Assembly (NCBI GenBank): GCA_034927815.1 | Contig: JAYFPK010000032.1 | Coordinates: 1 to 64,000 of the forward strand | Direction: 5' to 3' | Source of the DNA: Limiplasma sp034927815 | Lineage (GTDB): Bacteria; Bacillota; Clostridia; Christensenellales; Aristaeellaceae | Length of the DNA: 64,000 nt | In this document: one piece after another, positions 8,220-17,384 of the stretch | Layout of the letters: every line of letters starts with the position of its first letter | Numbering within the stretch: the first letter of the stretch is position 1 | The notes under the pieces: model-generated | What the model was told of the DNA's origin: nothing | Database searches by the model: none | Seen by the model: the letters and a program-made list of their open reading frames with translations, nothing else | Program-made: the position numbers and the translations under genes

Positions 8220-8834
8220 TTACAGATTCACAAAATGAATGTCATCCTGGGTCAAAAGGCCGTCCTGGATGCAAGAGCGGGTCATGACCTCCATCTCCAC
8301 GGACATATCCAGCACATCCCGCTGGTAGAGGTTTTCGTGGAACTTGTTCATGGCGTTTTGTATGCCGCCCAAATGCCCGATCAGCTTTTGGCGCAGCTCG
8401 TCGTTGCTTACGCCGTTTTTCTCCATCTGCCCGTAGCGCGCCAAAAGCCCCCTCAGGGTCGGCAGGTAGTAGCTGAAGAACTTGCGGGAAGCGTTCACGT
8501 TTTCAGACTTTTCCCGAAGGGTCTGCAAGATGCGGCGCACCACCTGCGTCACCTCGCGGGCTTCCCCCTTCACCCCGTCATCCTGGAGGGCGTCCGCCAG
8601 CCGGTCGATCTCCTCCAGCGAGGCCTCCCCCTGGGCCACGATCTCCCCGATGCTCACGGTGGGCTGGGGGGCGGGGGCCTGAACCTGGGGCCTCAGCAAC
8701 AGAGCGAACAGGCCAAAGGCCACCAGTCCGCATACGACCGCCATCAGCAGCTCGCCCCCAAACAGATACACCGCCACCGCCGCCAGCCCGCCTATCGCGC
8801 CGGACAGAAGATAATGATTTCCTTTCATCTTCAT
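8220..8834 (-). CDS. XpaC-like (5-bromo-4-chloroindolyl phosphate hydrolysis family) membrane protein
   Basis: 204 residues. Two short N-terminal membrane helices (about 8-25 and 28-47) are followed by a proline-rich linker and a cytoplasmic helical domain (about 60-204: ASLEEIDRLADAL ... SYYLPTLRGLLARYGQ), which matches the XpaC family. XpaC-like proteins usually sit beside TelA/toxic-anion-resistance genes; none is here. It lies 8 bp after the VWA gene and 20 bp before the solute-binding gene. The mechanism is not known. Confidence 0.72.
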   Translation of the reverse strand: MKMKGNHYLLSGAIGGLAAVAVYLFGGELLMAVVCGLVAFGLFALLLRPQVQAPAPQPTVSIGEIVAQGEASLEEIDRLADALQDDGVKGEAREVTQVVRRILQTLREKSENVNASRKFFSYYLPTLRGLLARYGQMEKNGVSNDELRQKLIGHLGGIQNAMNKFHENLYQRDVLDMSVEMEVMTRSCIQDGLLTQDDIHFVNL

Positions 8835-8842
8835 CCATCCTC

Positions 8843-10420
8843 TCAGTTATAGCCCCGCACGGTGCGGAACGCCTCCGCCAGATCCGTTTTGCCGTTGAAT
8901 ACCTTGCCGCCGGTCAGCGCGGCGACGCGCTCCAGCTGCTGCGTGTCGGCGTCGCCAAAGGTGATGGAATAAACGCCGATGGTCTGGGTGTTTTTCTGAT
9001 GGACCTTGGCAAACTGCTGAATATCCCCCGCGGATAAGCCGTCGGTCATCAGCACCACGGACAGGGTGTGGCTTTCCTCGTCATAGGCCGCCAGCTGCTT
9101 GTACGCCGCGCTTAGCGCCGCGTAGATATCCGTTCCGCCCCGCGCCTCCTGCCTGGCAAGGGCCCGGAGCAAGGCCTGCTGGTCCTTGCCGCTGCCGGTG
9201 ATGGTGCTGCGTGGCTTGGAGTCAAAGGGAATCAAAATGATCTGGTCCTGTTCCCCGAATTGGATATAATCCTCCGCCGCGGTTTCCGGGGTGAGCAGCT
9301 GCTCCATGGCGCTGGTGAGCTCCCGGTACCCTTGCCCGTACATGCTGCCGGACATATCCAGGCAAAACACCGTCACCGCGGGCTTTTTGAAGTCCTCCTG
9401 GTACATGCGGAAGGCCTGCCGGATCACATCCGCAGCGGGGTACTTGATGGGGGTCAGATAGGCGCGCATATCAATGCCCCATTCGCTGCTGAAAACCGCT
9501 TCGCTGCCATAGGGGTTCTGCCCGCCGTAGCCTGTGCGGCGGCCCGTCTCCGCCATGGCCTTCTGCGCCTGGGGGCCCAGCAGGTAGGCTTGCAGCTTCA
9601 GGAAACCGGCCTTGGTATCCGCGTCCCCGTGGTCGATATAGGCAAAGGGCGAATCGCTGAGGGATACCCCCTCCTTGGGATAGATCAGGTATAAGGGCTC
9701 CTTGCCCTCCCGCTGAAGGCGCTGGTTGAGGCCGATCATCAAAAACTCATAATTGACCATCGCGTCATACTCACCGGTCTCATACAGCTCGCCTACATAA
9801 TCCTCGCTGCCGGAGTTGCGGGTGACGCCGGAGAACAGCTCCTTGATCCTTTCGCGCAAGGTGGGCTCCTCCAGCGCCTTCATGGTCAGCACTTCCGGGC
9901 TGCCCGCCAGGGTGCTGATAAAGCCCAGGTACGCCGAAGCGCCGCTGTTGGTCTGGGTGGCGGAGGGCATGATAAAGGAAAGCCGCTTGCTTTGCACAGC
10001 CTCGATGATATCGCCCATGGATACTTCCCCTTGGGTGAAGCCCAGGGCCTCCGCCTTGGATTTACGGATGCCAAAGACGATGGGGTTGATGGCCGTCACC
10101 TTGGAATCGGTAATCCTCTGCTTGCCGTTGAGCATATACAGCCAAATGGAGTTGGAAAGCCACACCCCGTCATAGGGGCATTCCTCCTGGTTCAGGGTGT
10201 TCATCAGCTTCATGGTGCTCTGGTATGTGACCTCCACCGTGATCCCCTGGGTCTTGGCGTATTCCTTCAGCAGGTTTTCCATATCCTGGTTTTCCACGCT
10301 GGCCAGGAGCCGGAAGGCGGTTTGGGCTCCCGCCGGCACGGCCCAGGCCCATGTGGACAGGCACAGCGCCAACGCCAGCAACAATGAAAACCCCCGGATT
10401 TTCCTTGAAGAGGTACTCAT
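8843..10420 (-). CDS. Secreted substrate-binding and VWA domain protein
   Basis: 525 residues: a signal peptide (about 1-32, ending near VPAGAQT), a type-2 solute-binding domain (about 35-335) and a C-terminal von Willebrand A domain (about 350-520). The MIDAS motif DMSGS is in VFCLDMSGSMYG; the second metal-site region GGTDIYAAL and the LMTDGLS strand are also visible. Metal-dependent protein binding outside the cell is likely. It is the first gene of the operon; AAGGAGATG precedes the ATG. This architecture is annotated in other Clostridia, usually with XpaC and TelA genes, but its role is not established. Confidence 0.82.
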   Translation of the reverse strand: MSTSSRKIRGFSLLLALALCLSTWAWAVPAGAQTAFRLLASVENQDMENLLKEYAKTQGITVEVTYQSTMKLMNTLNQEECPYDGVWLSNSIWLYMLNGKQRITDSKVTAINPIVFGIRKSKAEALGFTQGEVSMGDIIEAVQSKRLSFIMPSATQTNSGASAYLGFISTLAGSPEVLTMKALEEPTLRERIKELFSGVTRNSGSEDYVGELYETGEYDAMVNYEFLMIGLNQRLQREGKEPLYLIYPKEGVSLSDSPFAYIDHGDADTKAGFLKLQAYLLGPQAQKAMAETGRRTGYGGQNPYGSEAVFSSEWGIDMRAYLTPIKYPAADVIRQAFRMYQEDFKKPAVTVFCLDMSGSMYGQGYRELTSAMEQLLTPETAAEDYIQFGEQDQIILIPFDSKPRSTITGSGKDQQALLRALARQEARGGTDIYAALSAAYKQLAAYDEESHTLSVVLMTDGLSAGDIQQFAKVHQKNTQTIGVYSITFGDADTQQLERVAALTGGKVFNGKTDLAEAFRTVRGYN

Positions 10421-10503
10421 GACGGCGCATCATCTCCTTCACATCCTACCGCTCTTCATTATACCGTTATCACACTGGATCAGCAAGCCATCCTTGCAAA
10501 TCG

Positions 10504-10539
10504 AAAAGCCTCCCATGGCTTCTGGAAACCATGGGAGGC
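10504..10539 (-). terminator. Terminator of the LytTR-DUF3021 operon
   Basis: An 11-bp perfect stem GCCTCCCATGG/CCATGGGAGGC with a 10-nt loop, followed on the minus strand by TTTTCGATTT. Confidence 0.85.
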
Positions 10540-10566
10540 ACGGGCCGCGCGGGCCTTGGGAAGGCA

Positions 10567-10995
10567 TCACTGGCCGCGCATTTTATCAAGCTTGTCGTTC
10601 ATCCTTTTGGCCATCCGCTTATAATGCAAGGCAAAGCCAAGCCATATGAGAAAGGCGACGAGCAGCTCCCCCAGCACCGCCAGCACGCAGGCCGGCCACC
10701 CGGCGGCAAGGGGAATCCAGCCCACGGCAAAGGCGACGGCCAGCATCACGGTGCAGCCAATGCCCATATGGATCAGCGTTTGCATGCCCAGGGACATCTT
10801 GTCGTTGTTATACACCACGGACGGAACGGAAAACCCAATCCCAACCAGCATGGAGCCCAGCGCCATTTTGGTATACTGCCAGTTGGCCAGCTGGAAGTTT
10901 CCCGCGAAAATGATGTCAAAAACGATGCCGGTGATGGCGAACAGGGCGCTTCCCAAGCTGATGCCGATGAGTATGTTTTTCAATGCGGTTTTCAT
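10567..10995 (-). CDS. DUF3021 family membrane protein
   Basis: 142 residues with four predicted membrane helices (about 7-28, 42-60, 72-93, 100-122) and a basic cytoplasmic tail (HYKRMAKRMNDKLDKMRG). DUF3021 proteins are almost always encoded just after a LytTR regulator, as here (11 bp spacing). They are thought to restrain or modulate that regulator. GGAGGG precedes the ATG. Confidence 0.87.
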   Translation of the reverse strand: MKTALKNILIGISLGSALFAITGIVFDIIFAGNFQLANWQYTKMALGSMLVGIGFSVPSVVYNNDKMSLGMQTLIHMGIGCTVMLAVAFAVGWIPLAAGWPACVLAVLGELLVAFLIWLGFALHYKRMAKRMNDKLDKMRGQ

Positions 10996-11006
10996 GTTCT
11001 TCCCTC

Positions 11007-11441
11007 CTATAATCCTAAATAGCGTTTAAACTCAGGGAGATATTTCCGTGAGATGTACTCCTTGCAGCCGTTTTTCAAGATCAGGGCCATCATGCCGTGA
11101 AACGAAGCCTCCACATAGTCCACTTCATTGACGTTGATGACCGCCGATTTGGAGATCCGCATAAAGCCCTTGCCCAGCTGCTGCTCCAGCTCATACAGGC
11201 GCTTCTGGGAAAGGTACTTCTTGGCCTGGCAGTACAGTATGGTCTTTTCGTTTTCCACCCGCACCATAAAGATCTCCTTGGGCCGCAGCACCACGATACG
11301 CTCGTTGTCCTTGGCTGTGACGATATTCTCCCCCGCCTCCAAAGATGATGAAAGCCTCAGGATTTCATCGGTGATTTCATTGCAGTGGATCACGGCATAC
11401 GCCTCTTGGACCTCTGGCGATTGCCTGATTTCAACCCTCAC
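11007..11441 (-). CDS. LytTR-domain DNA-binding regulator
   Basis: 144 residues. The C-terminal LytTR DNA-binding domain spans about 45-142, with the patterns IFMVRVENEKTILYCQAKKYLSQKRLYELEQQL and FMRISKSAVINVNEVDYVE. There is no receiver domain, so it is not a classical response regulator. The start is GTG at 11441, behind AAAGGGGG. It pairs with the DUF3021 membrane protein, which suggests membrane-linked control. Targets unknown. Confidence 0.88.
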   Translation of the reverse strand: MRVEIRQSPEVQEAYAVIHCNEITDEILRLSSSLEAGENIVTAKDNERIVVLRPKEIFMVRVENEKTILYCQAKKYLSQKRLYELEQQLGKGFMRISKSAVINVNEVDYVEASFHGMMALILKNGCKEYISRKYLPEFKRYLGL

Positions 11442-11470
11442 GATCCATTCCCCCTTTCGCCGGCTTCTTT

Positions 11471-11499
11471 ATCATACATACGCAAGAAGGTCTTGTCAG
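11471..11499 (-). promoter_or_regulatory. Putative promoter of the LytTR-DUF3021 operon
   Basis: On the minus strand CTGACA (11494-11499) and TATGAT (11471-11476) are spaced 17 bp apart, with a short leader to the GTG start. Confidence 0.6.
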
Positions 11500-11750
11500 C
11501 CTTTTTGCGGCAAGTGGCAGTCATCAGCGGGTAAGATGCGGCAAGGGGCCGCCCCGAAGAATCCGCGCGGACGTCGTGCCAGTGTACAGCGCCTGGATCG
11601 CGCCGTCTTTCGTCTTGCAAACAAAAACAGGGTGGCCGCGGCCATCCTGTTTTTGCTCAACCGCAAAACCGCAGCCTCCTCTACATAGGGCTTTGGGCAG
11701 AGGCGCGGGGCTTCTATGGAAGCCAGGAGCTTTCCCCTGGGGCGGAGGGC
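11500..11750. other. Intergenic region between the LytTR and DUF2200 genes, with one strong hairpin
   Basis: About 250 bp with no recognisable gene. AAAAACAGG (11623-11631) and CCTGTTTTT (11646-11654), with TGGCCGCGGCCA between, form a near-perfect bidirectional terminator. On the minus strand it lies about 95 bp after the DUF2200 stop and probably ends that gene. Confidence 0.6.
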
Positions 11751-12104
11751 TCACCCCTTCCGCAATATTTTCTCCATTGGCTTCCCCTTCGCCAGCTCAT
11801 CCACCAGCTTATCCAAATAGCGGATTTTTTGCATGAGCTTATCCTCGATTTCCTCCACGCGGTACCCGCAAATAACCCCCTTGATCAAGGACGCATTGGG
11901 GTTCATCTCCGGGGCCTGGGCAAAGAATGTTTCCAGGTCCGCTTCCCCGTCGATTTGCCGCTGCAAAGAGGCCTTATCATAGCCCGTAAGCCAAAAGATG
12001 ACCGTATCCACCTCTTCTTTGGTTCTTCCCTTTTTCTCCGCTTTCTGGATATAAAGCGGATACACGCTCGCAAAGGTCATTGCGTAAACCCTTGGTTTTT
12101 TCAT
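11751..12104 (-). CDS. DUF2200 domain protein
   Basis: 117 residues, full length for the DUF2200 family (KPRVYAMTFASVYPLYIQKAEKKGRTKEEVDTVIFWLTGYD, then GVICGYRVEEIEDKLMQKIRYLDKLVDELAKGKPMEKILRK). The function is unknown. The start at 12104 is set by AAAGGAGGG about 8 bp upstream. It appears monocistronic. Confidence 0.88.
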   Translation of the reverse strand: MKKPRVYAMTFASVYPLYIQKAEKKGRTKEEVDTVIFWLTGYDKASLQRQIDGEADLETFFAQAPEMNPNASLIKGVICGYRVEEIEDKLMQKIRYLDKLVDELAKGKPMEKILRKG

Positions 12105-12599
12105 TGCAGATTCCCTCCTTTCCCCAGGAAGCCCTTGGGCTCTTGGGGCTGATTCCATGATATCACAAAAGCGGAACCGCTGCCAAAAACAGCGGTTTTC
12201 AGAATATTTTCTTTGACTGCCTGTAGTCCCCAAACATCCTCCAGCCTGTTGCCGGTGGCATCTCCCCCCGCGTTACCGCCGCTATGCTCCACGGCGTCGT
12301 TGACGGATATGGGGGCGGGGTCCTGGCTGGCAACAACGCTTCCGCCACAGGGCCCGGTTGCCTTTTGGCGGTTCCCCGTTGCCCTTGCAGCCCGGGCGTT
12401 CTTGGGTTGCTTTCACAGCCAGGGCCTAGGCAGCCTTCTTCCCAGTGCATGAAGCCGACGCGCCGTTTATTTTGGCTTTGTTGCTTTGGGCCGGCCCCGC
12501 CAAGCTTGTTCCGGCCCAGGCTTAAGGAAGTAATCCTGACGCGGGATAGGCGCTTAACTCCCGGAGCCGTCAGGCTACCGCCTTATCCCGGCTGATCGC
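12105..12599. other. Intergenic region downstream of pnkp
   Basis: About 500 bp with no gene I can support. AACCGCTG/CAGCGGTT (12174-12197) is a short stem followed by TT. An imperfect stem GGGATAGGCG/CGCCTTATCCC (about 12543-12593) follows the pnkp stop on the minus strand and may end that transcript. Otherwise nothing recognised. Confidence 0.5.
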
Positions 12600-15170
12600 C
12601 TACAGCCTGGGGTCTACCGGTTCGCTCTCCAGGGCCAGCACCGCGAATACGCACTCGTGAACCCGGTACAGCGGCTCCTTTGCCACAAAGCGCTCCAGGG
12701 ACTCCATGCCAAGGGAAAACTCGGCAAGGGCCAAGCGGCGCTTTTGGTTCAGCGAGCGCTTTTTCAGCCGCGCCAGGTGGTCCCCCAAGGGGTACTCCGG
12801 CCCGTAAATGATGCGCAGATACTCCGGGCCGCGGCACTTCACCGCGGGCTGCAGCGGCTCATCCGGGTTGGTTGCGATAAAATCCAGAGGCTTGACCACC
12901 ATGCCCTCGCCGCCGCTGCCCGTCAACTCCAGCCACCAGTCAACACCCTTTTGAAGGGAAGCGTCCTCTTGCACGTTTACCACGATGTGAGGGGTCGCCA
13001 CAAAAATGGGATCAGCGCCCGTCATATAGCCGCGGATGGTATCCATGTGGACAAGGTGCGTCTCATGGCTCCAGACCTTGCCCTCGGTGGCAAGGATGTG
13101 GAAGGGGGCGATGCGGTAATCCTCGATGCCTTCCACAGCCCAGCAATATTGCCGGTACGCGGCGGTGTATTTCTCCAGCGCGCTGTATTTTGCCCTGTAT
13201 TCATCCAGCACGCGGTTCAGGTCGACGTTTTGACCCGAGGCGGAAGCGCCCACCGCAAAGCTTGTTCCCTGCGGTTGCACCGCCTTCTCCAGGGCGGCAA
13301 CCGCGTTGCGCAATCCGTCCCGGCCGGAGCGCCCCACTGGAGCATATTGCTCCGTCAGCAGCTTTTGGGCCTTCATGGACCAGGGCATCAGCTCCGCATC
13401 CAGGCATACCCATCCGGTGCCAAAATCCTTCCAGAAGGCGGAATACTCCAGCGCAGCGCCCAAACGGGCCAAAAGCGCCTGTTCGGTCTTCGTATCTTCA
13501 AAGAAGTGGCGGCCCGTTCGGGTGTAGATCAGCCCCAGGTCTCCGCTCTGGACGCCAAAGCGCCTTTGCGCCGTTTTCCTGTCCCGGCACAAAATGATGA
13601 CGGCCCGGGAGCCCATATGCTTCTGCTCGCATACGACCTGTTGCACCCCCCGGCTTTTGTAGTACTGAAAAGCCTCCAAAGGGTGCTCCAGATATCCGTC
13701 CAGCTTGCTGGTTTCGCAAGGAGACATGGTGGGCGGCAGATAGATGAGCCAGCGGGGATCGGCGGCAAAGCGGCTCATGATTTCCAGGGCGGCTATGGAG
13801 CTGTCCTCGTGGACGGTGATGGGCCGCTTCAGCAGCCGGGTCTGGATTTGCCTTTTGCCCAGCACGTCCTTGATGTTGAGCATGTCGCCGCGGGGTTCGG
13901 CCTCCGGGGCCAGCGGCTTGGCAGACGCGGCATACTGCCGCAGGGCCGGGACCTGCACGGTCTCATTTTCGGGATAGCGGTAGGCGGTGAGCTTGCCGCC
14001 GAACACGCAGCCGGTATCAATGCACAAGGTGTTGTTCAGGGTCTGCACCTCCGAAAGCGGCGTGTGCCCATAGACCACCCGCGCCTTGCCCCGGTACTCC
14101 TCCGCCCAGGGAAGCCGGACAGGGAGGCCAAATTCATCGGTTTCCCCTGTGGTTTCCCCGTAGAGGCAAAAATCCCGCACCCGCCCGGACCCGCGCCCCT
14201 GGTATTTCTCCTTGATGCCCGCGTGGGCCACCACCAGCTTGCCGCCATCCAGGACATAATGGCTGATCAGGCCGTCCAGAAAGGTCTTGACCCTTTCGAT
14301 AAACGCCTCAGGCTCTTGCTCCAGCTGCGCCACGGTGCCATCCAAGCCATGGGTCAGCTGGACGTCCGCACCCCGCAGCTTCTTGAGCAGCTTGACGTCG
14401 TGGTTCCCCGGAACGGCAAGGGCGCTGCCCGCGTCGTGCATATTCATCACAAGGCGCAAAACATCCACGTTTTTCGGCCCACGGTCGCACAGGTCCCCCA
14501 GAAATACCGCCTTTCTCCCCTGGGGATGCACGGCGGTATCGTTCTCCCGGTCCACGCTGTATTGCAGCTTCACCAGCAACGCGCACAGCTCGTCATAACA
14601 GCCGTGGACGTCGCCGATGATGTCGAAAGGACCTTGCTCCTCCCTTTTGTTGTTCCAAAGCTTCGTGCGGACAATCTCCACCCCGTCGGCCTCCTCGGGG
14701 GATTTCAGCACATAAATATAGCGGAAGCCTTCCTTCTTCAGGTGTGGGATGCTCCTTTTCAAATCCCGGGTCTGGTTGCGCACCACATGGGGCCCGAAGT
14801 CCCGGTCAGGCCGGGCCCTGTTGCGCGCCTGGCAGAGCTCCTCTGGAGAGTCGAACACAATCGCCACGGGAAAGCAGTTTTGCTCCTTCGCCAGCTTCAC
14901 AACCGCATCCCGTGCGCCCTTTTGCACGTTGGTGGCGTCAATGACAACCATCTTTCCGGCGTCAAGGCGCTTGTTGGCGATGTAATACAGGCTGTCAAAG
15001 GCGGCGCTTGTGGCGCTTTGGTCGTTTTCATCATCGGATATGAGCCCCCGGAAAAAATCCGAGCTCAGCACCTCGGTAGGCTGGAAGTACCTCTTGGCAA
15101 AGGTGGATTTCCCACTCCCGGAAGCGCCCACCAGCGCCACCACGCAAAGCTCCGGTATCTCTATTCGCAT
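12600..15170 (-). CDS. pnkp: Bacterial polynucleotide kinase-phosphatase-ligase Pnkp (RNA repair)
   Basis: 856 residues in the three-domain Pnkp layout. The 5'-kinase domain has P-loop GASGSGKST (Lys21, Ser22) and SSDFFR (Asp38, Arg41), numbering that agrees with Clostridium thermocellum Pnkp. The metallophosphoesterase has GDVHGCYDE (Asp187, His189), GDLCDRGP and GNHD. The ligase/adenylyltransferase domain has EQKHMGSR, with nucleophile Lys near residue 517. Together these heal and seal cut RNA such as tRNA. The start at 15170 overlaps the hen1 stop by 10 bp, so Hen1 and Pnkp are translationally coupled. Confidence 0.95.
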   Translation of the reverse strand: MRIEIPELCVVALVGASGSGKSTFAKRYFQPTEVLSSDFFRGLISDDENDQSATSAAFDSLYYIANKRLDAGKMVVIDATNVQKGARDAVVKLAKEQNCFPVAIVFDSPEELCQARNRARPDRDFGPHVVRNQTRDLKRSIPHLKKEGFRYIYVLKSPEEADGVEIVRTKLWNNKREEQGPFDIIGDVHGCYDELCALLVKLQYSVDRENDTAVHPQGRKAVFLGDLCDRGPKNVDVLRLVMNMHDAGSALAVPGNHDVKLLKKLRGADVQLTHGLDGTVAQLEQEPEAFIERVKTFLDGLISHYVLDGGKLVVAHAGIKEKYQGRGSGRVRDFCLYGETTGETDEFGLPVRLPWAEEYRGKARVVYGHTPLSEVQTLNNTLCIDTGCVFGGKLTAYRYPENETVQVPALRQYAASAKPLAPEAEPRGDMLNIKDVLGKRQIQTRLLKRPITVHEDSSIAALEIMSRFAADPRWLIYLPPTMSPCETSKLDGYLEHPLEAFQYYKSRGVQQVVCEQKHMGSRAVIILCRDRKTAQRRFGVQSGDLGLIYTRTGRHFFEDTKTEQALLARLGAALEYSAFWKDFGTGWVCLDAELMPWSMKAQKLLTEQYAPVGRSGRDGLRNAVAALEKAVQPQGTSFAVGASASGQNVDLNRVLDEYRAKYSALEKYTAAYRQYCWAVEGIEDYRIAPFHILATEGKVWSHETHLVHMDTIRGYMTGADPIFVATPHIVVNVQEDASLQKGVDWWLELTGSGGEGMVVKPLDFIATNPDEPLQPAVKCRGPEYLRIIYGPEYPLGDHLARLKKRSLNQKRRLALAEFSLGMESLERFVAKEPLYRVHECVFAVLALESEPVDPRL

Positions 15171-16570
15171 AAGGTGAACACCCCCATCTGTGTCGGCGTG
15201 CCGTGGGCCTCGTCTTCCTCTCCGATTTGGCTGAGGGCCACGGTGTAGCCATAGCGGCCCGCAACGCCGTGGGCCCAATCCTCAAACTGCTTCCGCGTCC
15301 ACTCAAAGCGGTGGTCGCCGTGGCGCAGCTCTCCCTCCCCCAAAGACGCATACTTCTTGTTGTATTCCAAGTTGGGCGTTGTGAGCACCACCGTCCGCGG
15401 CCTGGTTTCCCCGAACAAGACTTGCTCAAAGGCGGGAAGGCGGCCTTCCTCCAGATGCTCCATCACTTCCACCATACAGGCGGCGTCATACCCACAAAAA
15501 CGCTCGTCCTTGTAGGTCAGGGAGCTTTGGAAAAGGGTGATGCGCCCCTTTTGCGCGTCGGGAAGCTGATCCAAATGGAGCCGCCGCCGCGCCCATTCCA
15601 ACGCCTGCCAGGAAACGTCCATCCCGGCAATCCTGGCAAAGCCGCGCTCTTTGACCAGCAGCGAGAGCAGGTTCCCCTCGCCGCAGCCCATATCAATCAC
15701 CGAGGACGCCCCGGCATCCTTTAACGCCTGCACCACAGCACTTAGGCGGCGGGTATTCAGGTTCGGGGCCTTGGGCGCGGCCTCCGCCTCCTCAAAGGGC
15801 TCCTCCTGGGTGACCGCGCCGGCCTGTCCCTCGTCCATGCGGTCCAGCTGCAACCCCTCCATAGCGATGCGGGCCAGGTTCCGCCTGCCGCCCATGTAGC
15901 GGTCCGTAATAAACTTCTTTTCAGGGTGCGCTTCCAGCCATCCCTCGCCGTGGCGCAGCAGCTTGTTCACCTCATCCAGCCCAATCCAGTAATGCTTCCT
16001 GCGGTCAAACACCGGAATGAGCACATAGAGGTGGCGAAGCAGGTTCTGCAGCCGCACCTTGCCGCTGATGGTAAGGTCCACGTATTTGCCATCGCCCCAT
16101 TGGGGGTATTTCTCGTCCAGCACGGAGGTTTCAAAAGAAACCGTATAGCCCAGCGGTTCAAACACGCGGCCCAGCATGGCGGTGTCGCCCTTGCACGGCA
16201 AAGTGCTGAGGGTTGCTGTCAATGCAAGCTCCCGCTCCACAAGCTCAGGCCTTTTGTCGCAACGGCCTGTCATGGCCGTGCCGAATACCCGGGCGATGGC
16301 GGTGGATAGAAACGAAGAAGACACGTAGGGGCGGTCGTTGACATAGTCAAACAGGCCGCCCTCCCTTGACCCCACCTTGCCCCGGGCCAAGTCAATGGGG
16401 TCGATATCCAGCAGCAGGGCCGCCGTGCAAACCCTGTCGCTTGCTTCCGGATAAAACACGTAGGCCTTGCCATAATTCAGCTCAAATTCCTGTGGCCGTT
16501 TGGGATTTTTAAAGAGAAGAAAGCCCAAATCAGTGGCGTGATCCCCTCTGTACGTGATGGTGAGAAGCAT
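15161..16570 (-). CDS. hen1: 3'-terminal RNA ribose 2'-O-methyltransferase Hen1
   Basis: 469 residues, standard for bacterial Hen1. An N-terminal Pnkp-interacting domain (MLLTITYRGDHATDLGFLLFKNP) is followed by a C-terminal SAM methyltransferase with VIDMGCGEGN (SAM binding) and the Mn-binding EVMEHLEE and GDHRFEWTR motifs. It methylates the 2'-OH at the 3' end of cleaved RNA before ligation, making the repaired junction resistant to ribotoxins. AAAGGAGCG precedes the ATG at 16570. First gene of a two-gene cassette with pnkp. Confidence 0.95.
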   Translation of the reverse strand: MLLTITYRGDHATDLGFLLFKNPKRPQEFELNYGKAYVFYPEASDRVCTAALLLDIDPIDLARGKVGSREGGLFDYVNDRPYVSSSFLSTAIARVFGTAMTGRCDKRPELVERELALTATLSTLPCKGDTAMLGRVFEPLGYTVSFETSVLDEKYPQWGDGKYVDLTISGKVRLQNLLRHLYVLIPVFDRRKHYWIGLDEVNKLLRHGEGWLEAHPEKKFITDRYMGGRRNLARIAMEGLQLDRMDEGQAGAVTQEEPFEEAEAAPKAPNLNTRRLSAVVQALKDAGASSVIDMGCGEGNLLSLLVKERGFARIAGMDVSWQALEWARRRLHLDQLPDAQKGRITLFQSSLTYKDERFCGYDAACMVEVMEHLEEGRLPAFEQVLFGETRPRTVVLTTPNLEYNKKYASLGEGELRHGDHRFEWTRKQFEDWAHGVAGRYGYTVALSQIGEEDEAHGTPTQMGVFTLCE

Positions 16571-17384
16571 GAGGCGCTCCTTTCGGTACGGGATATTCAA
16601 ATGCACGGCAAGACCTGCTGCCCTTGCCCTTTTCCTGTTCCTTCAACCCTGTACGCCGCGTTGCCGCTTTTCCAAGGGTGAGAATTTTTCAGTGGCGGCA
16701 TGCCCGCTTTTCATGAGGCTCCGCGCTGGCTTGCGGCAGGTTTTCTCCCGCGTCCTATGGCTCTATCCTGGATTATTATAGCAGAGGGGAGGAGCCTTGC
16801 CTATTAAAATGTCTGATTCTTTCAGGCCGCAGGGCTGCATGGCCTATGGACCGGTTTTCAAAGAGGGCGGCAGCCTTTGCTAGGTGGTGGCAATTTGTGA
16901 CACAGGGCCTTTTTGTCCACAGGGAGTCCTGTGGTACTGCCAATGAGCGCAGGCCCCGTGGACCCTTGGGCGAATCCCAAAACGGCCCGAGGCGGGAAGC
17001 TGTACGGGTAACGAGCGGTGCGGTGATAAGGCTGAACCCACGGCGGCCGAAGGGCTGGAAGCGCCCTTAGGCGAGGGGAAGAACCGCACCTCCCCCGGCT
17101 CCTCACCGTTTTCGCTTCCTTCAACAAGGAAAAGACGGCGCCCTGAAAAAAGACAATGCCCCGGCCCCCAGGACAAAAACCCTCCATCCTTTCAAACAAA
17201 AGGGGCCCTTTTCCCAAAGGCGAAAAAATCCAATGACGTCCCCTGCCGCACCCCCGCTCCCGATTGACTTTCGCAGCCGGGAATGCTATGATGGAGATAC
17301 GACAAAGGTGTTCGCGCTTTTGTCGTCTTTTTGATGAATGCTCCCGATGGGCGCGTTGCCCACCGCAGGAAAGGGGCGCTGAGG
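16571..17384. other. Intergenic region between hen1 and the HisH-like gene
   Basis: About 810 bp with no credible gene. CCACAGG/CCTGTGG (about 16918-16934) is a small hairpin. The stretch 17008-17090 shares several short words with 31418-31600 (see findings). This is the longest unexplained gap in the window. Confidence 0.5.

Noticed and set aside
11524..11754. A possible small gene on the minus strand between the LytTR and DUF2200 genes
   Set aside because: It has no ribosome binding site, spans a strong terminator-type palindrome and has no recognisable protein sequence.
12657..15248. A very long open frame on the plus strand opposite pnkp, and similar long antisense frames opposite hndC-hndA, sbcC and livMG
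   Set aside because: High GC content leaves antisense frames open. Their translations are Gly/His/Arg/Gln-rich with no family likeness, while the opposite strands encode clear, motif-complete proteins.
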